Origin: Novosphingobium resinovorum
Lineage (GTDB): Bacteria; Pseudomonadota; Alphaproteobacteria; Sphingomonadales; Sphingomonadaceae
Length of the DNA stretch: 64,000 nt
Assembly (NCBI RefSeq): GCF_001742225.1
Contig: NZ_CP017078.1
Location: 248,001-312,000 of the forward strand
Direction: 5' to 3'
How positions within the stretch are numbered: position 1 is the first letter of the stretch; each line of letters starts with the position of its first letter. The notes beneath the pieces are model-generated. The model was not told the origin of the DNA. It saw only the letters and a program-made list of their open reading frames with translations, and did no database searches. The translations under genes and the position numbers were made by a program. Below, piece after piece: positions 33,663 to 41,587 of the stretch.

Positions 33663-36600
33663 CTATCGCTCAAGCCCGAGACTGCGGCCGCGCGTAAGCT
33701 GCCGCTCCATCTCGCGGGCGATATTCTGTTCCTGCCTGACATGGCTGATGCCGAGTTCCTGGCTCCGGCTGCGCACAATGGATTCCGCCTGCGGATCGCG
33801 TTCGAGCGCGCCGGCCATTGTCCGCATCTGGCCTTCGACCTTGCCGCGCGCCTCGTCGTGCTGCCAGCCATGCAAACGCTGTCGCTCGCCGTCGAGCTGC
33901 TGCCAATGCTGCACGAAGCGGTCGGCCCTGACGGTCGGGTCCGCCTGCATCGCGCGTTCCCGATCCATGCCGGCCACAAGCTGGCCGACGCGCTCGCGGC
34001 CGGAAAGCTCCGTCATGGCGTGCGCTGTCTCCGGATCGTGACGCATGGCCGATACCATGAGCCGGGCTGATCCCGACCGCACCTGGTCGAGCTGCTGGCC
34101 GGCCTTCTGCAATTCGGCTTTCTGGCTGTCGAGAACGGGAAGTCCGTCGCGTTCCATACGCTCGGCCGCCGACCAGGCGCGGGCGAAGCGGTCAACCGAA
34201 CGCTCGAACTCGGATGGCTGCCGCAAGCGATCGGCCGGCCTCTCCTGTCCGGACTTGGCTTGCGCCGGCGCCTCCCGAGCAGAAGCGGAGGGGGGGCGCA
34301 AGCTCCCTTCCCTTTCCGGCCTTGCATCCGCTGATGCCTCGCGCAGTCCCTGAGCGGCCCCACGATCAACATTGAGTTGCAACCCGGCGAACATGCCATG
34401 CTGGCGCTGCTCGGCCCTCTGCGGCCGCTCCTGGGCCGTCTCGGCCCCATCGCGCGGCTGGCGGCCCTCGGCCGCCACGCCGCGATCGAGTTTGAGGCCG
34501 GCAAACCGGCTCCGGCGCTGCCGATCGGGGGCGAGATCCTCGGCGCGGTTTTCCCGCGCGAGATCCTCGCCCCCTTTTTCAGATTCCATGCTCGGCCGCT
34601 GCGCCTGGCGCTCCATCCGGACATGCGTCCGATCGCGCGGAATCTCGATCTCGCTGCTAATACCCGGCTGTTCCGCGACCCCGCGCCGCTCGGAAAAGTC
34701 GCGGGCGTAGTCGAGTGTCGTTTCCTTCACGCCGGCACGACTGAGCCGCGACGAAAGCGCCTTGCCATCCTTGAACTCGTCGCGGCCGGCATAGAGCTGC
34801 GCGCCGTCGCGATGCCGCGTCATGGCGACATAGGTCAAATGCCTGTCCATCGTGCCCGACGACAGCACAAAACTCCGATCGACCGTCGCGCCCTGGTTCT
34901 TGTGAATGGTGGTCGCATAGCCGTGGTCGATCGCCTGATAATCCTTCATCGTCACCGATATGGCGCGCGCGCCATCCTCCCCGCTGCGCGCCGCGCCGTC
35001 GAGGCGGGCGAGGATGCGGCCCGCCTCGACGGTCTCCACGGTGCCGAGCATCCCGTTCTTCACGCCAAGGTCCCGGTCGTTTTGCAGGAACACGATGCGG
35101 TCGCCCGGCGCGAACGCCCGTTTGCCGTCATTGGTCTGGTATGTCAGTTCTCGCCCCAAATGGCCTTGGTCTTCCTGGCCCCGCGCCAGCTCGCCCCGCT
35201 CCTGCAGGGTGGTCCTGATCTCGGCATTGATGGCGCGCACATCCGCGCGACGATGCGCCATGGCAACGCGGCTTCCCTCCGGACGCTGCTCGCGATCGGC
35301 AAGGTAATCGCGCACGATCTCGCCCCGCGCACCCTCGCGGCTGTCGTTGAAGCGGATAGCGCCATGCCGCTCATAGGCGGCCAGGCCCTCGCCCGTCTTG
35401 TGGGTGGCGAACGAAACGGAGGCCTCCCGCTGCCAGTCCACGCGCTGCCGGCGAATTTCGGAAAGCTCGGCATGGCCGATCTGTTCGGCAATCGCCCTGA
35501 ACGGCGCGCCGGCCCCGATCGCCTGCAACTGCTCATGGTCGCCTACCAGCACGATTTTCGCGCCGACCTTTTCCGCTTCCCCGACGAACCGGGCGAGCTG
35601 CCGGCTCCCGACCATGCCCGCCTCGTCGATCACGAACACGTCGCCGCGGCCAAGGGTGCCGCGGTCGTTTTGCCAACCGTAATCCCACGACGCCAGCGTG
35701 CGGCTCGCAATACCGGACGATTCCTCAAGTCCCTCGGCCGCCTTGCCCGACAAGGCCGCGCCGTGAACCTGATAGCCCTGCGCCTCCCATGCCTCGCGCG
35801 CCGCCGCGAGCATGGTGGATTTGCCAGCGCCGGCATAACCGACAACGGCCGCAATCCGCTCCGGTCCGGTAATGTGCTCGATCGCGTGCCGCTGCTCGTC
35901 ACTGAGCCGCGCCGTTTCGATCTGGCGCTCGCGCTCGCCGGCGTCCAGCTCCCCCCGCTCAACCTTCCCGGCCGTGTCACTGGCAACACTCGACCGGATC
36001 GCCTCATCCTGCCGCCCGATCGCGTGCTCGACATGCCGGCGATCGACGCCATGCGTCCGCGCCACGTTCAACCGCTCGGCCGACGTCGCCATGCCGGATT
36101 CGATCTCCACCAGTTCACGGGTCGAATACCGGGCAAGCTCGGTCCCGGCCGGCGCGTTCATCTTTTCCGCTTGCAGCTCGACTAGGGCCGGCGACGCCAT
36201 GACGGCCGCAAAAGCGTTCCGGAAGGCCTGCGCGTCGTCGTTGATGTAGCGGTGCAGCGTCCGCGCAACGTCATGCCGATCGAACACGCTCTTTTCGTTT
36301 GTGATGAGCGTCAGCACCTGCTCGGGCTTCTCCCGGATGAGGTCCGCGTTGCGCTGTGCCGCTTCTTCGTCCAGCCGCGTGCGCGACACGTCGACGCCGC
36401 GCCGCTCCATCTGGGTGGCATGGACGCCCATGTGCTCGGTCGGCACAATCTCAAGCCCGCGCTCAAGGTGCGACCGATGGTCAACCCTGATATCAAGGCC
36501 GGCCATCGCCAGATGCTCGTTCGCATGTTGCTGCCACGATTGCCGGATATCGCGGAGCTGCATTTGCGTGGTTGGTAGCCCCTCATTCAGCAGACGGACA

Positions 36601-37088
36601 TTCTTCCACTCAATATGCGTTTTCTCGCCAAGCCCTTCCTCTGTGACCTGGCGCGTGGTCATCAAAAGGTGCGCGTGATGGTTCCGAACGTCACTTGCCG
36701 AATGCGGCGCATGGATCGCAAAATCGACCGCCCCGCCATAGCGGTTCGCTAGGTCCTGAGCGAATGCCCGCGTCAGCTCCAGCCGCTGTTCGGCTGTCAG
36801 CTCGTGCGGTAGCCCGATCTCGATTTCACGAGCGACACGCGCGTCCTTCCGACTTTCGGCAAACTCCGCTGCGTTCCAGAGCGCCTGACGGTCCTTTGCC
36901 CATTCCGCATTCACACCCTCGGGCAATACGATTTCCACATGCTCGACGCCCTGCTTGCGGCTGAAGTCATGCGTGAGGCCATCGCGTTCGTTCGTCAGGC
37001 GCTCGCCGGCACGATAGGCGGCCGACGCAACGGCGCTTCTGCCGCTGCTCCGCGATATCGGCTTCATGCTTGCATGATAGATCGCCAA
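33663..37088 (-). CDS. traA: Ti-type conjugative relaxase/helicase TraA
   Basis: 1141 aa. The N-terminal MobA/MobL (MOBQ) relaxase domain: MAIYHASMKPISRSSGRSAV, with AAYRAGERL and the metal histidines in VRNHHAHLLMTTRQV. The central TraI-like helicase: Walker A AAVVGYAGAGKSTMLAAARE, Walker B FVIDEAGMVGSRQ, IVLVGDHEQLQAIGAG and a C-terminal YATTIHKNQGATVDRSFVLS, VAMTRHRD. The charged C-terminal 350 residues are low-complexity. It nicks oriT, which is in the adjacent divergent region, and unwinds the strand for transfer. Appears intact. Confidence 0.95.
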   Translation of the reverse strand: MAIYHASMKPISRSSGRSAVASAAYRAGERLTNERDGLTHDFSRKQGVEHVEIVLPEGVNAEWAKDRQALWNAAEFAESRKDARVAREIEIGLPHELTAEQRLELTRAFAQDLANRYGGAVDFAIHAPHSASDVRNHHAHLLMTTRQVTEEGLGEKTHIEWKNVRLLNEGLPTTQMQLRDIRQSWQQHANEHLAMAGLDIRVDHRSHLERGLEIVPTEHMGVHATQMERRGVDVSRTRLDEEAAQRNADLIREKPEQVLTLITNEKSVFDRHDVARTLHRYINDDAQAFRNAFAAVMASPALVELQAEKMNAPAGTELARYSTRELVEIESGMATSAERLNVARTHGVDRRHVEHAIGRQDEAIRSSVASDTAGKVERGELDAGERERQIETARLSDEQRHAIEHITGPERIAAVVGYAGAGKSTMLAAAREAWEAQGYQVHGAALSGKAAEGLEESSGIASRTLASWDYGWQNDRGTLGRGDVFVIDEAGMVGSRQLARFVGEAEKVGAKIVLVGDHEQLQAIGAGAPFRAIAEQIGHAELSEIRRQRVDWQREASVSFATHKTGEGLAAYERHGAIRFNDSREGARGEIVRDYLADREQRPEGSRVAMAHRRADVRAINAEIRTTLQERGELARGQEDQGHLGRELTYQTNDGKRAFAPGDRIVFLQNDRDLGVKNGMLGTVETVEAGRILARLDGAARSGEDGARAISVTMKDYQAIDHGYATTIHKNQGATVDRSFVLSSGTMDRHLTYVAMTRHRDGAQLYAGRDEFKDGKALSSRLSRAGVKETTLDYARDFSERRGVAEQPGISSEIEIPRDRTHVRMERQAQRPSMESEKGGEDLARENRAEDLAPDRQRRSRFAGLKLDRGVAAEGRQPRDGAETAQERPQRAEQRQHGMFAGLQLNVDRGAAQGLREASADARPEREGSLRPPSASAREAPAQAKSGQERPADRLRQPSEFERSVDRFARAWSAAERMERDGLPVLDSQKAELQKAGQQLDQVRSGSARLMVSAMRHDPETAHAMTELSGRERVGQLVAGMDRERAMQADPTVRADRFVQHWQQLDGERQRLHGWQHDEARGKVEGQMRTMAGALERDPQAESIVRSRSQELGISHVRQEQNIAREMERQLTRGRSLGLER

Positions 37089-37160
37089 ACGCCGCCTGCC
37101 CTTCTCCGATCCGCGATCGGTGCAACTGACTTTCGCAGCAAGTCGTAAGTGCGCCCTTTA
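37089..37160. other. oriT: oriT with RSF1010/MOBQ-type nick site
   Basis: TAAGTGCGCCCT at 37146-37157 equals the nick region of RSF1010-type origins. Just before it lie a short inverted repeat GACTT...AAGTC (about 37129-37144) and a CCGATC...GATCGG repeat, both typical for relaxase recognition. Position between traA and the divergent traD-like gene is the expected one. Confidence 0.85.
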
Positions 37161-37352
37161 TAATTCAATCGCTTCGCTCTTTCATATCTCGGTGTGGCGC
37201 TGCGGCAAGGTCGATGCAAACCGATTGACGCCGAGACTACATCATAGGCCGGTGAAATTTTCAAGAACGCTACCAGATCAAAGCCTCCCAATCCTTGAGC
37301 GTCTGGCCCGTTCGTATAGTCTGCGCGCTCCCATCGGAAGGAGATGAGACCC

Positions 37353-37646
37353 ATGGCGCGAAAAACTATCGAGGAACGGCTTGCGCAACTGGAAGCGCAG
37401 AAAAAGACGCTTCAAGCGCGGCTGAACAAACAGGAGCGCGCCAGGGATACAAGGCGCAAGGTGCTGCTCGGTGCGCTTGTGCTCCATCGCCTTGAACATG
37501 GCAAGGATGAGTTATCGCGCGCCCTGCCCGACTGGCTGCGCCGCGAACTGCCCGGCTTCCTCACCCGCGACATGGACAAGGAGCTGTTTGACGATCTGCT
37601 CGCCCCTGACGGCGATGCAGCCAGGCGAACGGAGAGCGGCGAATGA
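37353..37646 (+). CDS. Conjugal transfer protein TraD-like (MobC-type accessory)
   Basis: 97 aa, MARKTIEERLAQLEAQKKTL then QARLNKQERARDTRRKVLLG and ALVLHRLEHG, a small basic coiled-coil protein. TraD of Ti-type systems has this KRKxxLGA motif and helps the relaxosome. It lies immediately right of oriT and overlaps the next gene by 4 bp. Confidence 0.75.
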   Translation: MARKTIEERLAQLEAQKKTLQARLNKQERARDTRRKVLLGALVLHRLEHGKDELSRALPDWLRRELPGFLTRDMDKELFDDLLAPDGDAARRTESGE

Positions 37647-38180
37647 ACCAGGCGACACTTGCATGGACGGCGTTCAAAAACATGATGCGTCAGGCCGCCC
37701 GTGATCCGGTGTGGGCCTTCGTCGCCCTCATCATCTCGCCCTTTCGCGGCGGCCTCTACCTGCTCAAGGTTGGGTTTTTCATCGGCCTGGTCGCCCTCGC
37801 GCTCGTCGGTTTGCTGCATCTCGCCATACCGCAAGACTGGATCGTCGCTCGTTGGGCGGCGCGCCGGCACATTCCTGTCGAACGCCGGCGTCCTACAGGT
37901 CTTCGGCGTCAACGATCACGATAGCGCCCGCCTCGTCTCCGATCTGCTCGGGCAAGAGACGGTCGTGTTCCAGACCATGAGCCGCGCCCTCGATGCCGAA
38001 AAGACCGGCATCACCTACGGCGAGCAACACACCGCCCGCCCGCTGCTGACCCCGGATGAGGTCCGCAACCTGCCGCAAAATCTCGAACTGCTGTTCCTGG
38101 CCGGGCAACGGCCCATCGTCGCCGGCAAGCTCGCCTATTACGCCGATTCCGAGTTCCGGGGGCTGTTCGACCAGGCATGA
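37643..38180 (+). pseudogene. traG: TraG-type coupling protein, internally deleted
   Basis: An ATG at 37643 starts MNQATLAWTAFKNMMRQAAR with two hydrophobic segments (VWAFVALIISPFRGGLYLLK, VGFFIGLVALALVGLLHLAI). Near 37859, and out of frame with it, the sequence becomes the C-terminal end of a VirD4/TraG ATPase: TFLSNAGVLQVFGVNDHDSA, LVSDLLGQETVVFQTMSRAL, LTPDEVRNLPQNLELLFLAG. The nucleotide-binding core of some 400-500 residues is absent. Without it the plasmid lacks a coupling protein here. Whether the N-terminal part belonged to TraG or to a separate small membrane protein is unclear. Confidence 0.7.
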
Positions 38181-38581
38181 AAGATGAAACCATGACCGAC
38201 AGCGATGCGCCCGAATGGCCCGATCCCGGCGACAGGACCCATGCCGTCGAACAAGCCAAGCGGCTCCGCAACCAGGTCAACGAGGGCGGGTTGCGGTTTG
38301 AAGCCTATTTGCCGCCGTCTCTGGCCCTGTGGCTGCTCGACCTGATCGAACAGGGCAAGTTCCTTGATCCGTCCGAAGGCGTGTTCGTGATCCTGGGCAA
38401 ACATAAGGAGCTGGAACCCCATGCCGATCTGCGCCGGGAACTGCTCAAGCGCAGCATACAGGCGGCGGCCGATGATCCCCGGCCGGGTATTTCGGGCAAG
38501 GAAATGAAAGCACGGTTGCGCGAGAAGTTCAAAACCCCCCTGCCCGAGCCGGCCAGATGGGAAAAGCGGTCCCGGCGCTGA
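38177..38581 (+). CDS. Hypothetical plasmid protein (134 aa)
   Basis: MKDETMTDSDAPEWPDPGDR at the start, then VEQAKRLRNQVNEGGLRFEA, YLPPSLALWLLDLIEQGKFL and GKEMKARLREKFKTPLPE. LRFEAYLPPSLALWLLDLIE-KF-DPSEGVF could be a ribbon-helix-helix-like fold, but I do not recognise the family. It overlaps the TraG remnant by 4 bp, so it belongs to the transfer operon. Confidence 0.6.
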   Translation: MKDETMTDSDAPEWPDPGDRTHAVEQAKRLRNQVNEGGLRFEAYLPPSLALWLLDLIEQGKFLDPSEGVFVILGKHKELEPHADLRRELLKRSIQAAADDPRPGISGKEMKARLREKFKTPLPEPARWEKRSRR

Positions 38582-38743
38582 CGCACCGGGGCTTCTCTCT
38601 TGCGGCCCTCCGGTCACTTCGGCGCTATGTGGGAGCGCGTTCCCTCCGGGCCGGTCGCCGCTTCCGCCGCTCGGCACAATGCTAGCCCCCGGCCGGCCGG
38701 CTCTATCAAATCGGGCCGTAGGGACGGCCGGGGGCGGAAAATT

Positions 38744-38765
38744 ACATGCTTACAGGAAAGCATGT
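38744..38765. repeat. ACATGC inverted repeat (site a)
   Basis: ACATGCTT and AAGCATGT, six bases apart, in the gap behind the 134-aa gene. Similar ACATGC/GCATGT pairs occur at 39616, 40662 and 40870, in the same maintenance module only. Confidence 0.5.
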
Positions 38766-38774
38766 TGCCCTGCC

Positions 38775-38882
38775 CTACTTCGGCGCTTCGATCGGTCGGA
38801 CCTTCTCGCCAAGGTGCCGGGCCATGATCTGCTCATAGGTCGCCGCGTCCATAAGCCCGAGGCGGCGCTGTGCGCCCGCCAT
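38775..38882 (-). pseudogene. Gene tail after a nonsense codon, or 35-aa ORF
   Basis: Reads MAGAQRRLGLMDAATYEQIM, ARHLGEKVRPIEAPK. Four codons upstream (beyond IAE) there is an in-frame TAG with LAR before it, so the whole may be LAR-stop-IAEMAGAQRRLGLMD, the end of an antitoxin-like regulator inactivated by a CAG-to-TAG change. I recall such tails in plasmid addiction antidotes but cannot confirm it. Confidence 0.35.
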
Positions 38883-38934
38883 TTCCGCGATCTAGCGGGC
38901 GAGGCAGCGGCTCCGCATGGTTGTCACGCTCCCG

Positions 38935-39255
38935 CTAGTGTTCTGGCGCGTCGTCATCTTGAAAATTCGCCTCGTAGTCCTGGCCGCCGTAATAGACGCC
39001 GATGATATTCACGGTGTCGTCCGCTACCTCAAACAATATCGTCACACGCCGGCGAAACCCAAGTGTTCGCAAGCCCGGTCGAAGATCGTCGCGCCGCGTG
39101 CCTCGGTGCGGAAAGGTTTGCAGATTCTCGCAATAGTCCACGATGGAATCGACATATCGCGCCGCTATTGCGGGCGACGCTGCCCCGGAAATATCGACTT
39201 CTAGCTTGTCGAGCTGGTCGAGAGCTTCCGGGGTGAAGTGAACCGTATGGGTCAC
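38935..39255 (-). CDS. parE: ParE/RelE-type toxin
   Basis: 106 aa, MTHTVHFTPEALDQLDKLEV start, then AARYVDSIVDYCENLQTFPH, RGTRRDDLRPGLRTLGFRRR and VTILFEVADDTVNIIGVYYG, the RelE/ParE fold. ParE toxins poison DNA gyrase and kill plasmid-free cells. The ATG overlaps the antitoxin stop by 4 bp. Confidence 0.9.
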   Translation of the reverse strand: MTHTVHFTPEALDQLDKLEVDISGAASPAIAARYVDSIVDYCENLQTFPHRGTRRDDLRPGLRTLGFRRRVTILFEVADDTVNIIGVYYGGQDYEANFQDDDAPEH

Positions 39256-39527
39256 GCTGAGGCGGGCCGCTTGCGCTTTTCGGCAAGGTGCTGGCGCACC
39301 TCGCCGACGCTGAGCGCCCGGCTAGGATCGGCTTTCAGCTTGTCGTAGGCGGCAACGCCTTCCGTGCGCAGCCAGCTTTCAAGGGCCTTGTCGCGCGCCT
39401 GCAAGGCCCGCAGGCCGTCGCGAATAACCTCGCTGTCGCTGGCATATTCGCCCGACGAAACCTTGCTCTTGACCATCTGTGCCATTTCGTTCGGCAACGT
39501 GACGCTCAACTGTTGTGTGCTGCGCAT
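39252..39527 (-). CDS. parD: ParD-type antitoxin
   Basis: 91 aa from MRSTQQLSVTLPNEMAQMVK. Ribbon-helix-helix motif and VSSGEYASDSEVIRDGLRAL are standard for ParD/CC2985 antitoxins, which neutralise ParE and repress the operon. The ACATGC palindromes at 39616-39645 lie about 90 bp upstream. Confidence 0.9.
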   Translation of the reverse strand: MRSTQQLSVTLPNEMAQMVKSKVSSGEYASDSEVIRDGLRALQARDKALESWLRTEGVAAYDKLKADPSRALSVGEVRQHLAEKRKRPASA

Positions 39528-39615
39528 GGGAATCTCCCGCGTTGGATCGTGCTCAATAGGACTAAACACTATCACATATAAACCCGATCGGGAACGCTAC
39601 AACGGTCGGGGACTT

Positions 39616-39645
39616 GCATGATTACATGATTGCATGTAAACATGA
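39616..39645. repeat. ACATG-type repeats between parD and the parA operon (site b)
   Basis: GCATG-attACATGattGCATGT-aaaCATG: four half-sites in 30 bp, between the end of the ParA partner gene and the parD promoter region. Confidence 0.45.
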
Positions 39646-39656
39646 CGCCTTGGCAA

Positions 39657-39977
39657 CTACTCCCCATCCTCGCGGACTAACGGATAATTGTATTTGGCGA
39701 AAAGCAGATTCAGCGCCTCGGCAACAAGCCGCTCCTTCGAAATCTTCTTCCCCTTCTCATCCCTGCTGCGAAAACTGAGTTCGTCCAGCGTCTCCCAATA
39801 GGCGGGTGGCAGGAAATGCGTTCTGCCGAGCTTGTTAACACGCGAGGGCGCAACATAGCTCCCGGCCGGCTGCGAAGCTGGTGCGCTCCCTTGCGGCTCT
39901 GACGGGGCCTCCGGCGCGGATGCGGGTTGCTCTGCGGTCTTGATCGCAGCGGCGAGAAGCGAAGGCTTGCGGCTCAT
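39657..39977 (-). CDS. Partition partner of ParA, RHH-like
   Basis: 106 aa, MSRKPSLLAAAIKTAEQPAS, a flexible proline/alanine-rich N-terminal part and a C-terminal KLGRTHFLPPAYWETLDELS, KKISKERLVAEALNLLFAKY that looks like ribbon-helix-helix. It follows parA with a 4-bp overlap, the position of ParB/ParG-like centromere-binding proteins in type Ib partition systems. Confidence 0.65.
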   Translation of the reverse strand: MSRKPSLLAAAIKTAEQPASAPEAPSEPQGSAPASQPAGSYVAPSRVNKLGRTHFLPPAYWETLDELSFRSRDEKGKKISKERLVAEALNLLFAKYNYPLVREDGE

Positions 39978-40633
39978 GCTTTCATCCTTTCATGATTTCC
40001 TGTAATCATGCTTGCCTGGTCTAAAAGGAACGTGAACAGGCCGGCGACTTCCTGGGCCGCACGGCCATGCGGTTCCAGCTCCTGCGGCGTCTGCCCCAAG
40101 GCCGGGGCGTCCTCATAGGTTTTCAGCCGCGACACATGGATGGGGGCAACCTTCACGTTGAAGCTCGCGGCAATCGCGGCGGCATCGTCAACCGCCCTGC
40201 CCCCGGCGTTCGGATGCACCAGATTGAGCACAACGAACGTTGGCGGACTGCCGGCCATGTCGAGAAGCCGCTTTAGCGGCTCCAAAGTTTCAATCGAAAA
40301 TATCTGCGCCTGCGACGGGACCAGCACTATATCGGCGTGCTTGGCCGCCTCGACCGAGGCGCTTTCCATCTTGCCGGGCGTGTCGATGAACACCCAATCC
40401 ATGCCAAGGCCGCGATAGGCGTCCAGCGAGCGCCGGATAGCGCCGGGCTGAATCGAGGCAACGTCCGGGCCGTCGCCCTTGCGCCGGTCGAACCAGTTGA
40501 CGGCGTTTGTCTGTGGGTCGAGATCGAGCAAGGCCGATTTCTTCCCGGCCAGGTGAGCCGCGACCGCAAGCGCCGTCGCGATCGTCGTCTTGCCGGTCCC
40601 GCCCTTCTGCGTGCAGAACGCCACTGTTATCAT
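39974..40633 (-). CDS. parA: ParA-type partition ATPase (module 1)
   Basis: 219 aa. Deviant Walker A at the very N-terminus (VAFCTQKGGTGKTTIATALA), LLDLDPQTNAVNWFDRR and WVFIDTPGKMESASVEAAKH. The short form without an N-terminal HTH is type Ib. It drives plasmid segregation with the RHH partner downstream. The promoter region carries ACATGC repeats (40662-40691). Confidence 0.93.
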   Translation of the reverse strand: MITVAFCTQKGGTGKTTIATALAVAAHLAGKKSALLDLDPQTNAVNWFDRRKGDGPDVASIQPGAIRRSLDAYRGLGMDWVFIDTPGKMESASVEAAKHADIVLVPSQAQIFSIETLEPLKRLLDMAGSPPTFVVLNLVHPNAGGRAVDDAAAIAASFNVKVAPIHVSRLKTYEDAPALGQTPQELEPHGRAAQEVAGLFTFLLDQASMITGNHERMKA

Positions 40634-40661
40634 GATTGCATCCTTTCATGAAATAAAGGCT

Positions 40662-40691
40662 ACATGCTTTCTCTAATACATAAAAGCATGT
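40662..40691. repeat. ACATGC inverted repeat upstream of parA (site d)
   Basis: ACATGCTTT and AAAGCATGT separated by 12 bases, 29 bp before the parA start. Candidate operator/centromere for the RHH partner. Confidence 0.5.
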
Positions 40692-40711
40692 TTTCATGTC
40701 GGAAAGGTTAA

Positions 40712-40843
40712 CTACTCCGCTTCCTCAGCGGCCGGCATCGGCTCGTCGCACTCGCCACACATCAGGCAGACACCGGGCTTCGCCCAGGCGTTCAACTCAC
40801 ATGACGGGCAGGTGTAACGGGTCTTGCTGGCCGACTTCGCCAT
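40712..40843 (-). CDS. Small zinc-ribbon protein (43 aa)
   Basis: ATG at 40843 reads MAKSASKTRYTCPSCELNAW, AKPGVCLMCGECDEPMP, ending EEAE. Two CxxC pairs (CPSC, CLMCGEC) form a zinc ribbon. The palindrome ACATGCAAGCATGT lies 27 bp upstream. Comparable tails occur in SprT-like proteins, but here it stands alone. Role unknown. Confidence 0.6.
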   Translation of the reverse strand: MAKSASKTRYTCPSCELNAWAKPGVCLMCGECDEPMPAAEEAE

Positions 40844-40869
40844 GCGCGCCTGAGGCCTATTTCAGGCTT

Positions 40870-40883
40870 ACATGCAAGCATGT
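40870..40883. repeat. ACATGC palindrome (site e)
   Basis: ACATGCAAGCATGT, the tightest version of the repeat, in front of the zinc-ribbon gene. Confidence 0.5.
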
Positions 40884-41063
40884 TTACATAATTTCATGTT
40901 TCGCACTACCCGTGCCGCCCTCTTTCTCTCGAAAGCCCATGCGGCGTTGGCCGCAGGCGCGAGCGTTGCGGTTTTGCTGTGAGGTGTCCGCTTCCCGATC
41001 CGCCCTATGAGCGGATCGGGACCGCCGCAGGGCCGCGAGAGCGGCCCGAACAGCGGCGACCGC

Positions 41064-41587
41064 TTATGTTTTCACATAGAGAATAGAATTAGAGGGGGAT
41101 TCAGTCTGGTTATCGGACTCACGTTTCATCAAGCCTTTAGCAATGCTAACAAGAGCTTTCCCGAGTGGCCCGTCGCCTGCGTCGAGCTGCGTCCGCTCAT
41201 CGAGGGGTAGCGCCTTCCTGTAGGCGTCGATTGCCTCGGCCCAGGTCCGTTGATCCTGACCATGATCGGCAGGCGGGGGCGGGGCCTTGCCGAACCGGCC
41301 AAGGAACTGCCGGGCCTTTTCCGGCAGGGACAGGCGATAGGCGTTGCTCGCCTGCTGGACCTGTGGGCCGCGCCCCTCGTTCCCGGTCGGCTCGTAGCGC
41401 CGCAGCCAGTCGATGAAGCCATGCGCCCGCAGGTTCTTCAGCGCCCGCACGATCGTATCCCGCGACCGGCCCAAACGGTCCATGATCGTGGTGATTGACG
41501 GCTCTAGCCGGCCGGTGCGGAAGTCGATCAGGTTGACGAACAGCCGCAGCACGTCGAGCGCCACCGATCCGAGGGGGCCGCTGCGCT
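41064..41587 (-). pseudogene. Replication-type HTH protein, C-terminal part
   Basis: Continues from the IS6100 border: QRSGPLGSVALDVLRLFVNL, TGRLEPSITTIMDRLGRSRD, TIVRALKNLRAHGFIDWLRR (winged helix), YEPTGNEGRGPQVQQASNAY and ends SPSNSILYVKT. It resembles the HTH protein at 46193-47029 in style (ASNAYRLSLP versus TSNVYRMSFP), so both may be replication-associated helix-turn-helix proteins. The N-terminal part is lost to IS6100, so module 1 probably has no functional copy here. Confidence 0.65.

Noticed and set aside
34377..36185. Long plus-strand open frame of about 600 codons opposite traA
   Set aside because: It is a high-GC shadow of the relaxase gene; no domain or ribosome site, and traA shows clear motifs.
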